64,000 bases of DNA from Gammaproteobacteria bacterium (GCA_013151645.1 JAADHU010000060.1:1-64000); one strand, 5' to 3'. Numbered from the stretch's first letter, positions 45,946 through 54,816 are shown. A program made the numbers and translations. The notes: a model not told the origin generated them from the letters alone.

Positions 45946-47562
45946 TTAGTTTCTTCTCAATACTGAGCGGGCAGGATAGGTCACTGTGTACTGATGTCGA
46001 ATACGCCACGTTGCGCCTGCATCCAGTGTTTTGCGCCACACAATGAGCCCAGGCTTGTCGTCAATATCCCGCTCGTCAGGCGTTGTTGCGGAACGCGGCA
46101 CCGTGACTTCGATCGTTCGATTGCGGGCGACCGGATAAAAGTCGAAAACTTCTACCTCACTTGCCAGTCCACGATGATTGATGATTTCAAACAGGTAATC
46201 GGTCGCTTCCGATTTTCGCTTGTTGACGATTCCCTGCTTTCCTCGTTCGCCACCTTGTGTCTGCACCCGAATTTCCACGCGACGGTCCTGCCCCATGGGC
46301 AACATCAGCTCCGCCTGCGGCAGCGCTGTCGGCATCCTGGTTTCACCCACGTAAGTGCCGTCAACGTACACGGTCATGGTACTGCCATACAAAGGTAGTG
46401 ATGCGTCATAGGTAAATCGCGCTGCGAGATACGCCTGCGTACTCTCTCTGGGTACAACCTGGGTGACCAGGTCAGTCGTGAATTCAAACTGCGTCAAGTC
46501 GATACTTATCGGTTCTTCGCTATCATTGGTAATATCGCTGCGCCCCGGAACCCGGTAGCTCACGGCGAATCCGCCGACATCGGTTTGAGCGCGCTGGCCT
46601 GTGACTACAATTTGTTCAAGTGCCTCATAGTTAGCGAATCCGTCCGCCTCCCTTTTCATCGCACGAAGTCTCGGTTCGGGCGGTCCTGGCTCCTGCAGGT
46701 CGAGGAACTGGCTGTCCAGTTGCGGAGCTATGAGGTCTCCATGCGGTTCGCTGGTCGACAATGTTAATTCAACGCTGCGCCAGTCTTCGTCCGTTTCCTG
46801 AAAGACTTCGGCTTGCTGCAACAATTGTAACCTGCCGCTATCGCTATCCAGCCTGGCTTCGTAGCGCGGTGACCAGGAGGCATCCTCCTGGTTGTAGCGC
46901 AGTCGAACGTCAGTTTGTGTCGCGGTATCGGTATTGAGAGAAAATTCGACGACAGAAGTAGCCAGACTGCGCCCGCGCAACGTCTTCAATCTGCGCATCA
47001 ATACGGAAATATCCTTGCCGAACTCGATGTTTTTCGCATCGTTGGCACGAATCAGCTTATTCGCATCTTCGGAACCGCTTTGCAACAAATCGAGCGCCGC
47101 CTGCCAGGAAGTAACATCGGCTGTTCCGCGCGTTCCTTCCAGCCAGGCTTCCTTGGCATAACCTTCGGCGATGCCCTTCAGGAACTGCAGTCTCAGCCTG
47201 GCGGCATCGCTGCTGTCCTCGACTGTTTTCTTGTCTCGAGTGAGCGCGTCGATTTTCGCTTGCAGTTCATTGATATCAGCATCAAATGACTCTCTCGTTT
47301 GCTCCTCACTCAATTTGATCTGGCCGAGACGGATATTGTTGCCGACAACCTCGACCTGAAGACCTTCGATGTCGATATCGCTTACCAGTCCGACCAGACG
47401 AATAGTATTGTTGCCCCGGGAAAGGTTGACTGTAGCAACGCGAGTTACCCTCGCCCCCTCCGGGTAAACGACCACATTCTCAACACGGGACGGCACGTCT
47501 ACAGCAAATGTATAACCGGCACCGAGTAGACTGAGAAGAGTAACGATCGTTTTGGTGAGCAT
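45946..47562 (-). CDS. DUF4139 (mucoidy inhibitor MuiA-like) exported protein
   Basis: A 538-residue exported protein. The signal peptide is MLTKTIVTLLSLLGAGYTFA; a DUF4140 N-terminal domain (VENVVVYPEGARVTRVATVNLSRG), a central coiled coil (about residues 90-160, LQAKIDALTRDKKTVED), and the DUF4139 beta-rich domain (about 190-535) follow. ATG 47562 has GGAGGA five bases upstream; a longer reading starts inside the upstream repeat. MuiA-like proteins have been linked to mucoid growth in other bacteria, but the mechanism is unknown. Its 203-base upstream region carries one copy of a 40-base repeat. The two-component system lies upstream on the same strand and could control it (inference). Confidence 0.85.
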   Translation of the reverse strand: MLTKTIVTLLSLLGAGYTFAVDVPSRVENVVVYPEGARVTRVATVNLSRGNNTIRLVGLVSDIDIEGLQVEVVGNNIRLGQIKLSEEQTRESFDADINELQAKIDALTRDKKTVEDSSDAARLRLQFLKGIAEGYAKEAWLEGTRGTADVTSWQAALDLLQSGSEDANKLIRANDAKNIEFGKDISVLMRRLKTLRGRSLATSVVEFSLNTDTATQTDVRLRYNQEDASWSPRYEARLDSDSGRLQLLQQAEVFQETDEDWRSVELTLSTSEPHGDLIAPQLDSQFLDLQEPGPPEPRLRAMKREADGFANYEALEQIVVTGQRAQTDVGGFAVSYRVPGRSDITNDSEEPISIDLTQFEFTTDLVTQVVPRESTQAYLAARFTYDASLPLYGSTMTVYVDGTYVGETRMPTALPQAELMLPMGQDRRVEIRVQTQGGERGKQGIVNKRKSEATDYLFEIINHRGLASEVEVFDFYPVARNRTIEVTVPRSATTPDERDIDDKPGLIVWRKTLDAGATWRIRHQYTVTYPARSVLRRN

Positions 47563-47603
47563 GATAGTCCTCCGACGGGGCCGCCGATTAATTGTTCTGA
47601 CAG

Positions 47604-47643
47604 CCAGTGTATGCCGCATCGACTCGGGAATCACCAGAAATAC
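47604..47643 (-). repeat. 40-base direct repeat upstream of the MuiA-like gene
   Basis: Second copy of the repeat at 45802-45841 (CCAGTGTATGCCGCATCGAC at its left end; four differences over 40 bases). It lies about 42 bases before the MuiA-like ATG. It reads IPESMRHTLAV on the minus strand without a good start. The two copies flank the MuiA-like gene, so they may mark an old duplication or insertion of that gene or carry a common regulatory site. Confidence 0.5.
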
Positions 47644-47765
47644 CCACGTAGTTTCGCAGGAGACGGTATTTCCCTTTCACAGTCAATCGCCTCGAACCGT
47701 GGGCAGATACCAGCGTCGCCGCGTTGGCCAGCTTACGCTCCGATTGGGATGGATGGCTGTGAGGT

Positions 47766-49241
47766 TCAGGCGGCCTGGTCGCAAAGCGGCAATTCGAACT
47801 CGAATCGTGTACCCGAATCCACCTTGCTAACAACCGTGATGCGACTCTCGTGCAGATCCAGTATTCGCTTGACGATCGCAAGGCCGAGCCCGCTCGAATC
47901 GGAACGCGCCTCTTCGCCTTGCTCCGAGCGGTAAAATCGATCGAAAATTCGCGGAATATCCTTGTCCGCGATACCGGGCCCCGTATCCGAGACTGCAACA
48001 GCCACGGATTGCGGACGCTCGGAAATACTCAGCGTAACTTCACCATCGTCGGGTGTAAATCGAATCGCGTTCCTGACCAGGTTCTCGAGAACGCGCTGGA
48101 TAAGGCCAATGTCACCAATCGTATAGGCCGAACTGGCATCAAGATCGATCGACAATTTAATTCTCTTTTTTTCTGCTTCGAGTTGAAACTCCTGCGCGAT
48201 ATCCTGCACCAGCTCCGGTATGGAAAACCTCTCCAACTGGGGCGTCACGCTCGCCGAATCCAGTTTCGATAGCTCGAACAGGTCGCCGATGAGTATTCCA
48301 AGTCTCACGGTATTGCGTCGCGCAATTTTGAGGTACTTGTCCCGCTCTTCCTCCGACAGTGTCTTGCCTTTTATAATCAGGGTTTCGATATAGCCCTGCA
48401 TCGCGGACAAAGGCGTTCGCAAGTCATGTGAAATGTTGGTTACCAGCTCACGGCGTAAGTTGTCGTTTTCCTTTAGTTGTGCCAGCTGGTCTTTGATCCT
48501 CGCCGACATCGTTACGAAAGATCGAGCTAGCTGATCGATTTCGTCGCCACCTTGCGCCGCGAGTTCGATTTCCGGTATCGCGTCGAAGCCCGAATCACTC
48601 ACACGGCGCATTTCTTCGCTGAGTTTCTTAAGGCGACGTGTCAGCAGGCCGAAGACCAGGAGGCCTATCGTCGCCGTCGCAACGACAATCGCGATGGTGA
48701 CGAAAAAGCTGGTTTTCCCCACGTAGGAATTGCCAATATCCCGGGAAAGCACATCATAGGTTTTGCCGCCCAGCACAACGTATACGTACCCTTCTAACTG
48801 ACCATCGGTGGCCACTTCGAATGCCGAAAACACTTTTCGACTGGAACCGCTGCGCGGATCGTCGCCACGGATCGGCATCGGTGCGGAACCGCCGATTAGT
48901 GCTTTTAGCGGCGCGAGATCGACGCGGTCCCGCATAACGGTTTCGGGTGGAAGTCCGTGGCCCAGGATGTTGCCGGAGGTATCCAGCAAATAGATTTCGG
49001 CGGTCGGATTTATCACCATCGCGTGACTGGCCAGCTCGCGCAGACTATCGAGATCAGGGGTACCGTTGTTGATCAGTTCGCGTTGCCCCGTGATGTACAT
49101 CGCGATAGGGGCGTTGAGTCGCTGTGTCAGCTCTTCGTAGTAAAGACGCGTATTGATTCGGTCGACAACGAATAATACGGACCCCATGAAAGCCACAATA
49201 ACGAGCAACGCGATCGATAATTTGGCGAACAACGAATTCAA
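47766..49241 (-). CDS. Sensor histidine kinase
   Basis: A 491-residue inner-membrane kinase. TM1 is at about residues 8-26, a periplasmic sensor domain covers about 27-175 (fold resembling a Cache/PAS-like module, QLEGYVYVVLGG), TM2 is at 178-200, and HAMP at 200-255. H272 in NISHDLRTPLSAMQG is the phosphorylated histidine. The ATPase domain contains NLVRNAIRFT (N box), DTGPGIADKDI and SSGLGLAIVKRI. It starts at TTG 49241, overlapping the stop of the response regulator (TTGA). The stimulus is unknown; the neighbouring DUF4139 gene hints at envelope homeostasis. A complete kinase with no receiver domain fused. Confidence 0.93.
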   Translation of the reverse strand: MNSLFAKLSIALLVIVAFMGSVLFVVDRINTRLYYEELTQRLNAPIAMYITGQRELINNGTPDLDSLRELASHAMVINPTAEIYLLDTSGNILGHGLPPETVMRDRVDLAPLKALIGGSAPMPIRGDDPRSGSSRKVFSAFEVATDGQLEGYVYVVLGGKTYDVLSRDIGNSYVGKTSFFVTIAIVVATATIGLLVFGLLTRRLKKLSEEMRRVSDSGFDAIPEIELAAQGGDEIDQLARSFVTMSARIKDQLAQLKENDNLRRELVTNISHDLRTPLSAMQGYIETLIIKGKTLSEEERDKYLKIARRNTVRLGILIGDLFELSKLDSASVTPQLERFSIPELVQDIAQEFQLEAEKKRIKLSIDLDASSAYTIGDIGLIQRVLENLVRNAIRFTPDDGEVTLSISERPQSVAVAVSDTGPGIADKDIPRIFDRFYRSEQGEEARSDSSGLGLAIVKRILDLHESRITVVSKVDSGTRFEFELPLCDQAA

Positions 49242-49978
49242 GTTGCACTGTCCATTGCTGTGATTCGGTCATGACCTGCAAATTTGTAGCCCACGCCCCA
49301 AACGGTCACAATTATTTCCGGCTGCGACGGGTTACTTTCGATCTTGGCGCGCAAGCGGTTGATGTGTGAATTAACCGTGTGCTCATAGCCCTCGTGGCCG
49401 TACCCCCAGACATTGTCTAACAGGTCGGCTCGCCGAAATACACGGCCCGGATTGCGTGCAAAATAGTTCAGGAGATCGAATTCACGTGCGGTCAATTCGA
49501 TTTTCTTGCTGTCCTGTAACACCTCCCTGCGGCCAGGATCGATGGACAGGTTCCCCACACTGACCTTTTCTTTCGAATCCGCCTCCGGTAACGGTGCTTG
49601 CTGCATATTCTCTATGCGCCGGAAAATCGCACGAACCCGCGCAACGAGCTCCAGGACACTGAATGGTTTTGTTAGATAGTCGTCAGCGCCGGTTTCCAAA
49701 CCAAGCACCCGGTCGAGTTCGGCGGACTTTGCCGTTAGCATCAGAATTGGCTGATAAGGTCTCGTGCGTCGAATAGCCCGACATATTTCGAGTCCGTCAG
49801 GACCCGGCAGGCGAAGATCGAGAATCGTCAGATCCCAGGTGCCGGATGTCGCAAGCCGCATCCCTTCATAGCCATCTTGTGCCACGACAAATTCGTCGCA
49901 CAAATCATCCAGGTGAAGCGCAACCAGCTCGGCAATGTCCTGTTCATCCTCAACCAGAAGTATGCGACGCTTGTTCAT
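49238..49978 (-). CDS. OmpR-family response regulator
   Basis: A 246-residue regulator: a receiver domain (residues 4-120) with acidic pocket E10-D11, phospho-acceptor D54 (TILDLRLPGPDG) and a conserved K in the DYLTKPF segment, then a winged-helix output domain (about 145-240, VWGYGHEGYEHTVNSHINRLRAKIE). ATG 49978 (MNKRRILLVEDEQ) is the family start, with GAGGGAA upstream; a longer reading has no support. The stop overlaps the kinase start by four bases, so kinase and regulator are made together. 372 bases upstream of it are without a gene. Target genes are unknown. Confidence 0.93.
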   Translation of the reverse strand: MNKRRILLVEDEQDIAELVALHLDDLCDEFVVAQDGYEGMRLATSGTWDLTILDLRLPGPDGLEICRAIRRTRPYQPILMLTAKSAELDRVLGLETGADDYLTKPFSVLELVARVRAIFRRIENMQQAPLPEADSKEKVSVGNLSIDPGRREVLQDSKKIELTAREFDLLNYFARNPGRVFRRADLLDNVWGYGHEGYEHTVNSHINRLRAKIESNPSQPEIIVTVWGVGYKFAGHDRITAMDSAT

Positions 49979-50350
49979 AGGCACTATTCCCTCGTTCGCC
50001 TCGCTTTTATGCTTCTTTGCGGACGGTTCAGAATAGTAGACTGGAAACCTCACGTAAATATCACAGCGGCTTTAGCTGCCATGGCGCATCCCTGCGCCAG
50101 CAGGGCCGGTCGATTCAGTCGTTCCGGGCTACGTGGATGTGCGCAACAGGATCGTGTGAATTTGACATTTCATTGAGTAAATCTCCTGAATACGAAGCGA
50201 AAGGCATGCAGAACCGAGTATTCGAGAAAATTGTCACACGGAGATCACGTTCTTTTCACCCGTTGGTCATTTTTTTGCACGACTATCGTCACAGGTTGGT
50301 TCGCACACGGCTGGACCCATGAAACTTCAGTCACCAGACCAGCGCGCCGA
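49979..50350. other. Intergenic region, no clear gene
   Basis: A 372-base gap between the regulator promoter side and the end of the cytochrome gene. On the minus strand, AGGAGA at about 50187-50192 precedes an ATG that opens a 14-codon reading (MKCQIHTILLRTST), but it shows no conservation signal that I can judge, and it is probably chance. T-rich and hairpin-forming parts near 50265-50300 could end the cytochrome operon. The promoter of the two-component system should lie in its left half. Confidence 0.35.
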
Positions 50351-50947
50351 CTATTTCAACGGATACCAGAACTGCAGATGGCATCCTTCACAGGCAGCAT
50401 CAATCGTGCCACCAATATCGGATAGTCCGTCGACACTTTTTGCATCGATAATTCGAATCGTTTCCATCGCTTGCGCGTGTACGGCATGCGCGAAGCCAAC
50501 CCAGGCAGCCCGATCAGTTTCCATCATGGCTTGCATCTCATCCGGCGAAAGCTCATGTTCCGGGTCGTCGGCCGGGGCGCCGGGTGAGCCAATACGGCGA
50601 CCCGGGACCACTAAGGCGTTGGCGGCTTCAGCCATTATTACCGCTTGCCAGCGAAGCTTCTGCCAATCTTCTTCGGTCTCCGGTCTCGCGTCGATCGTGT
50701 ATTCCTCGGTCGCAACGAACGCCACCGAATCCCATATGGCTTCGGCTGCCGGCGACATCATCGATTCCATGATTTCGCGAACAGTGGCTTCCGGAAGGAA
50801 TTCGCCGTTGTTTTGCACGGGGTCCGGCTTCGACGGGGCCTCTGTTTCAGTACACGAAACGGCAGCCAGTGCGACTATGATCGTTAAAACCGTTGCGCCA
50901 AATATTTTAGTCTTTTTTTCGTGATTCGAATGTCCGTCGTTGCTCAC
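50351..50947 (-). CDS. Class II-type cytochrome c, probable lipoprotein
   Basis: A 198-residue exported haem protein with a C-terminal haem motif C186-E-G-C-H190, the arrangement of cytochrome c'-type (class II) four-helix proteins. The N-terminus has a hydrophobic signal (ATVLTIIVALAAVSC); Cys32 may be lipidated although the -3 residue is Ala, not the usual Leu. The GTG 50947 start has GGGGGA six bases upstream; longer readings lack a site. It is the last gene of the four-gene operon that starts at the peroxidase, 115 bases after the other cytochrome gene. It probably carries electrons or binds NO/O2-type ligands in the periplasm; the sixth ligand is not visible. Confidence 0.8.
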   Translation of the reverse strand: MSNDGHSNHEKKTKIFGATVLTIIVALAAVSCTETEAPSKPDPVQNNGEFLPEATVREIMESMMSPAAEAIWDSVAFVATEEYTIDARPETEEDWQKLRWQAVIMAEAANALVVPGRRIGSPGAPADDPEHELSPDEMQAMMETDRAAWVGFAHAVHAQAMETIRIIDAKSVDGLSDIGGTIDAACEGCHLQFWYPLK

Positions 50948-51062
50948 TGCGTATCCCCCTGATCGTCTCTGACAATTCTTGATGATTCCCGCCGGGAATC
51001 TACCCCGCCGGGGCCCGCGGAGTATAGTAGATATTGAGTAGAAACGAACTATCGGAAGACGG

Positions 51063-51479
51063 CTAATGCTTTCCTGGCATGAGTTCGACACCCTTGCGTT
51101 CTTCGGTAATGTAAGCCTGTAACGCAATAAGTTTCGGGTCATCAGCCGCCAGTTTTTCGGCCTGCAACGGGTTTTCGATACACCAGTTGATCATTTCCCA
51201 CAGCGTCGCCACCTTGCCCAGTTGTTGCTGAAATTTTGGGTAGGTTTCCGGGTGTGTATTGGCGCCGTTGGGGTGGCATTGGTCACAGGAAACTGTGTTC
51301 TGGTTGCCCAGGCCGCCGTGGAACAGTTTTTCGCCTTCCTCCACGACCACCTCATATTCCATTTCCCACCGGTCGATGTCAGCGTCCGAGAATTCATCGG
51401 CTACAGCGCCCGGACCGTAGAGCCCGAGGAGCATAGACAGGGCACCAATAATGGATGGATATTTTCGGTTCTGATTCAT
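51063..51479 (-). CDS. Small exported c-type cytochrome
   Basis: A 138-residue exported mono-haem protein: signal peptide (IIGALSMLLGLYGPGAVA, cut near 27), then haem motif C65-D-Q-C-H69 in NTVSCDQCHPNGANTHPETYPK. A Met near the end (VELMPGKH) could be the distal ligand. The pattern (CDQCHPNGANTHPETYPKF) looks like SoxX/cytochrome c-type relatives rather than class I. ATG 51479 has GGGGAA seven bases upstream. It lies 16 bases after the phosphoesterase gene and is thus surely co-transcribed. It likely supplies electrons to the di-haem peroxidase encoded two genes upstream (inference). Confidence 0.83.
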   Translation of the reverse strand: MNQNRKYPSIIGALSMLLGLYGPGAVADEFSDADIDRWEMEYEVVVEEGEKLFHGGLGNQNTVSCDQCHPNGANTHPETYPKFQQQLGKVATLWEMINWCIENPLQAEKLAADDPKLIALQAYITEERKGVELMPGKH

Positions 51480-51495
51480 GATTCGTTTCCCCGAT

Positions 51496-52569
51496 TCAAA
51501 AGTGTTTTTGTGGCGGTGATCGATCGTCTGTTTTCCGCGATCCGGTATCCACGGGATGCCCTGCTTTTTCGCTGTACGCAACCGTGCGGTTCTTGTTGTC
51601 CGGCAACAGGTAACTAACGTCGGCCCGTCCGGTGTGCACGTCAATAAACTGCCAACCCGTCGCGTCACGCTCGAAAAACGGGTCTGCGCGGTTCATTTCG
51701 ACGGTCAGCTTGGGTAGATAACTCGCCTTTTGCGTGTAGGTCGAGGGATACGGCCATGGCCATGCGGTCGCCATGGCCGCATGGAAACTGATGTTTCCGA
51801 TCTGATTGGTTTGTATCTGATGCACATGGCCGTACAAGACCGTGACTTTGTCGAACGGCTTGAGCAACGCCTGTACTTCCTCCGCATCGTCCGTCCAGAA
51901 GTTCCAGCTCTTGAAAATTTTCTGTAACGGTGAATGAGACAACACGACGATCGGCGTCTCCTTGCTGATCTTCTTCAGGTCATTTCTGAGCCACTCGCGC
52001 TGTGCCTCCCCAACCATAAACGGCTGACCGTCAGGGTTGTCCAAACGAGCCATCTGTTTCATCCGGTCCATACCGGACTGCCACTTCTGATGCATCCACT
52101 TCTCGTGCGTCAGAATACTGTTAAGCACGACGAAGTGAACGCCTTTGTGGTCAAAACTGTAGTGATCCGGACCAAGCTGCTTTCTCCAGTACTCGCCGAG
52201 GTCAACATAGTAATCGTGCTCCCCCATGACGTAGTGGACGTCACCTCGCAAGGCGCTGAGGATCTCGAGACCGTGATCGATTTCTTCCGGCTTGCCGAGT
52301 TGCGCAATATCGCCACCGTAGAAAACGAAATCGGGTTTGGGGTCGAGCAGATTCGTTTCCGCGACCGCACGAATCAAGCCGCGATCCCAATTGCGAACGA
52401 ACTCATTGCCTTTGATCTGGGTTATGTGTGAATCGGATATGTAGGCAAAGGTGAAGTTCTGGTCGCTGTCGGCACCGAATGCCAGCTCTACCATGCTGAT
52501 CGGAAGACTGCTGGCCGCCAGTACGGCAGCGCCGTTTCTGAGGACATCCCGTCGATTAATTTTACTCAT
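51496..52569 (-). CDS. Tat-exported metallophosphoesterase with an altered motif
   Basis: A 357-residue calcineurin-like phosphoesterase. The Tat signal has R6-R7-D-V-L and a hydrophobic stretch, so it is exported folded. Metal motifs: D46-x-H48 (YISDSHIT), G86-D87 (FYGGDIAQ), then G116-E117-H118-D in place of the usual GNH(D/E), so a Glu replaces the metal-bridging Asn. VVLSHSPL and GHVHQIQ complete the site. Substrate unknown (phosphodiesters, nucleotides or phospholipids are typical). It is translated 12 bases after the peroxidase gene and 16 before the cytochrome gene. A hydrolase embedded between haem proteins is unusual and suggests a shared stress function. Confidence 0.85.
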   Translation of the reverse strand: MSKINRRDVLRNGAAVLAASSLPISMVELAFGADSDQNFTFAYISDSHITQIKGNEFVRNWDRGLIRAVAETNLLDPKPDFVFYGGDIAQLGKPEEIDHGLEILSALRGDVHYVMGEHDYYVDLGEYWRKQLGPDHYSFDHKGVHFVVLNSILTHEKWMHQKWQSGMDRMKQMARLDNPDGQPFMVGEAQREWLRNDLKKISKETPIVVLSHSPLQKIFKSWNFWTDDAEEVQALLKPFDKVTVLYGHVHQIQTNQIGNISFHAAMATAWPWPYPSTYTQKASYLPKLTVEMNRADPFFERDATGWQFIDVHTGRADVSYLLPDNKNRTVAYSEKAGHPVDTGSRKTDDRSPPQKHF

Positions 52570-52581
52570 GCTGGTATCCCC

Positions 52582-53688
52582 TTATCGGTTTGTGAATCGT
52601 TCAAGATCGGGACTTGTCAGTGCCTTCATGAACGCACTAAGTTGCTGCTTTTCGGCGTCCGTCAACTCGAGCGGACGGATACCGCCACTTAGAAATCCAG
52701 AGAGTGGATCCGTTTCCTCTACACGACCACCGTTGTTGTAAAAATCGACAACATCCTCGAGCGTCGCCAGACTGCCGTCGTGCATGTAGGGTGCCGTATG
52801 ATCGATGTTACGCAGAGTAGGCGTTTTGAAAGAACCCACCTCGGTTATATTGTCGGTCACCGCGAATCGACCGAGTTCCGACATGTTTTGTTGCGTCAGT
52901 ACCGTTACATCGACATTAGCCCCGGATCTCTTGGCCATCTGAAACTGCTTTGCCGTCTCAGCTTCCTCACCCTGGATACGCTTGAAACCGATGCCAATGT
53001 TATGAAAACGATTGTCGGTAAACAGCGCCTGCGTTTGCTCAATAGTGTGGCAGGAAACGCAGCGGCCTTTGCCCGTAAAAACAGCAAGCCCCTTGATTTG
53101 TTCCTCCGTCATTGCATCATCGGCATCGGCGTAGTAGTAGCGGTCGAATGGGGAATTACCGGCGACGACCGTGCGCTCAAAACTCGCAATCGCTTTGGCA
53201 ACGTGGTCCATGCTGATGTCATCCGGTCGCACGGCGAATACTTTCCTGAAAGCCCGTGCATAGTCTCGATCGTCACGAACGATTTCGAGAATAGGCTCAT
53301 GATTTGGCAGTCCGCCCTCAACCGGATTAATCGGCGGCTGCTTTGACTGTCCTTCGAGGTCCGGCTCGCGCCCATCCCAGAACAGACTCGTCATGTAGGC
53401 CGAGTTGAGCACCGTGGGCGCGTTACGTGTTCCTGTCAGGCCATTGAAGCCCTCGGAAACCGGCAGATTGTCTGTGAATCCCTTGCTCTGGGCATGACAA
53501 GTCGCACAGCTGACTTTTCCATCGGCGCTAAAGCGCGCATCGTGAAACAACTTGTCTCCGAGCGCTATCTTTTCCGGCGTCTGCGGGTTGTCCACCGGGA
53601 TCGGAACCGGCGGTAGCCCAAGCTCAGATGCGCTTGCCTGGATAGCCGCCAACATTAGCAGCATGAGAATAACTATCTGGTTTTTCAT
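52582..53688 (-). CDS. Di-haem cytochrome c peroxidase (CcpA/MauG family)
   Basis: A 368-residue exported di-haem enzyme. The signal peptide is residues 1-20, haem motif one is C61-A-T-C-H65 and haem motif two C210-V-S-C-H214. YMHDGSLATLEDVVDFYNNGG is the C-terminal family signature, and FWDGREPDLEGQ is also typical. It reduces hydrogen peroxide to water with electrons from small cytochromes, or has a MauG-like oxidation role. ATG 53688 has GAGG eight bases upstream; longer readings lack one. It is the first gene of the operon, divergent from oxyR across 118 bases carrying a candidate OxyR half-site, so peroxide control is likely. Classic peroxidase over MauG is favoured by this context (inference). 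Confidence 0.9.
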   Translation of the reverse strand: MKNQIVILMLLMLAAIQASASELGLPPVPIPVDNPQTPEKIALGDKLFHDARFSADGKVSCATCHAQSKGFTDNLPVSEGFNGLTGTRNAPTVLNSAYMTSLFWDGREPDLEGQSKQPPINPVEGGLPNHEPILEIVRDDRDYARAFRKVFAVRPDDISMDHVAKAIASFERTVVAGNSPFDRYYYADADDAMTEEQIKGLAVFTGKGRCVSCHTIEQTQALFTDNRFHNIGIGFKRIQGEEAETAKQFQMAKRSGANVDVTVLTQQNMSELGRFAVTDNITEVGSFKTPTLRNIDHTAPYMHDGSLATLEDVVDFYNNGGRVEETDPLSGFLSGGIRPLELTDAEKQQLSAFMKALTSPDLERFTNR

Positions 53689-53768
53689 TGGCCCAACCTC
53701 CCCGGAGATACACTGACATCGTAGGGCACAGGTTAGAATGATTCCAATTGATACTGTCAAATGCTGTA

Positions 53769-53783
53769 ATAGATGCAGACTAT
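53769..53783. promoter_or_regulatory. Candidate OxyR half-operator
   Basis: ATAG-ATGCAGA-CTAT, that is ATAG, seven bases, CTAT, with T at the second spacer position, matching the known OxyR half-site (ATAGnTnnnAnCTAT) except for one inner base. It sits 23 bases before the oxyR ATG and 80 bases before the peroxidase ATG, the expected position for autoregulation of oxyR and control of a divergent target. A second half-site seven bases further on either side is only weakly matched. Confidence 0.55.
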
Positions 53784-53806
53784 CGTTGATAATCACCTGG
53801 AAGCCG

Positions 53807-54727
53807 ATGAATCTCCCTGAACTACGGTACATCGTTGCATTGGCCAGCGAGCGTCACTTTGGACGTGCAGCCACTACCTGTCACGTCACACAGCCAACAC
53901 TAAGCGTTGCCGTTAAAAAACTGGAAGCCGATTTAGGTGTGACGCTGTTTGAGCGTTCAAGTCATGACGTACGAGTGACGGAAATCGGTGAGCGGGTGGT
54001 TGCTCAGGCGCAACGCGCGCTAGAGGCCATAGAAACCGTTCGAATAGTCGCGGAATCGGCCAGCGATCAATTGGCGATGCCGCTTCGAATCGGTGCGATT
54101 TTTACGGTAGGCCCATACCTCTATCCCCAATTGATCCGGAATTTACGCGAAAAAGCTCCGAAAATGCCGCTAATCGTCGAAGAAAATCTGACGGCCGTAC
54201 TCGGCGAAAAACTCAAGAGAGGCGAGTTGGATGTCATTGTCATCTCCCTGCCTTATACCGAATCCACCATTCTGACGTTGCCGCTATACGAGGAACAATT
54301 CGTCGTACTCCTTCCCGCAGATCACCCGTTAAAACGAAAAAAAGTATTACGCCCGGAACATCTGGAGGGCGAAAGCATATTGATGCTCGGCGCCGGGCAT
54401 TGCTTCCGCGACCAGGTGGTCGCTGCGTGTCCTGCCTGCGCCGAAAAATCGATTGGTGCAGAGGGTGTCGTGTATACGGCTGAGGGCAGTTCACTGGAAA
54501 CCATTCGGCATATGGTAGCCTCGGGGATGGGCATCACCGTATTGCCAAACACCGCCGCCGAATCCCACCTGTACACGGAAAACCAACTGATTGTGCGGCC
54601 CTTCGTAAAGCCCGCGCCGAGTCGAAAGGTTGCGCTGGCCTGGCGCGCCAGTTTTCCCCGCCCCAAAGTGATTGATGCGATTCGTGAGGCCGCCGCCGCC
54701 TGCACCTTGGGCACCACAGTTTGGTAG
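53807..54727 (+). CDS. oxyR: LysR-family peroxide regulator OxyR
   Basis: A 306-residue LysR-type regulator. The winged-helix N-terminus begins MNLPELRYIVALASERHFGRA. The redox switch is conserved in exact position and spacing: C199 in GAGHCFRDQ and C208 in VVAACPAC, as in E. coli OxyR (C199/C208), and a further C211 is present. Hydrogen peroxide forms the C199-C208 disulfide and activates transcription. ATG 53807 is the family start; a reading 69 bases longer has no support. It is divergent from the cytochrome peroxidase operon, a plausible direct target. No catalase or ahpC is in the window. Confidence 0.92.
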   Translation: MNLPELRYIVALASERHFGRAATTCHVTQPTLSVAVKKLEADLGVTLFERSSHDVRVTEIGERVVAQAQRALEAIETVRIVAESASDQLAMPLRIGAIFTVGPYLYPQLIRNLREKAPKMPLIVEENLTAVLGEKLKRGELDVIVISLPYTESTILTLPLYEEQFVVLLPADHPLKRKKVLRPEHLEGESILMLGAGHCFRDQVVAACPACAEKSIGAEGVVYTAEGSSLETIRHMVASGMGITVLPNTAAESHLYTENQLIVRPFVKPAPSRKVALAWRASFPRPKVIDAIREAAAACTLGTTVW

Positions 54728-54816
54728 CGCAGTTTCGAGTTCACCTTACCGGGTGCTCCGAACGACACGTCAAGCCCGGCAGGCGAAAAATGGGCTTCAA
54801 TTCAGTGCACAGGCGT

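Noticed and set aside
50140-50192. 14-codon reading with an AGGAGA site, possible leader or RiPP precursor
   Set aside because: Too short to judge, no adjacent modification enzyme and no known leader pattern.
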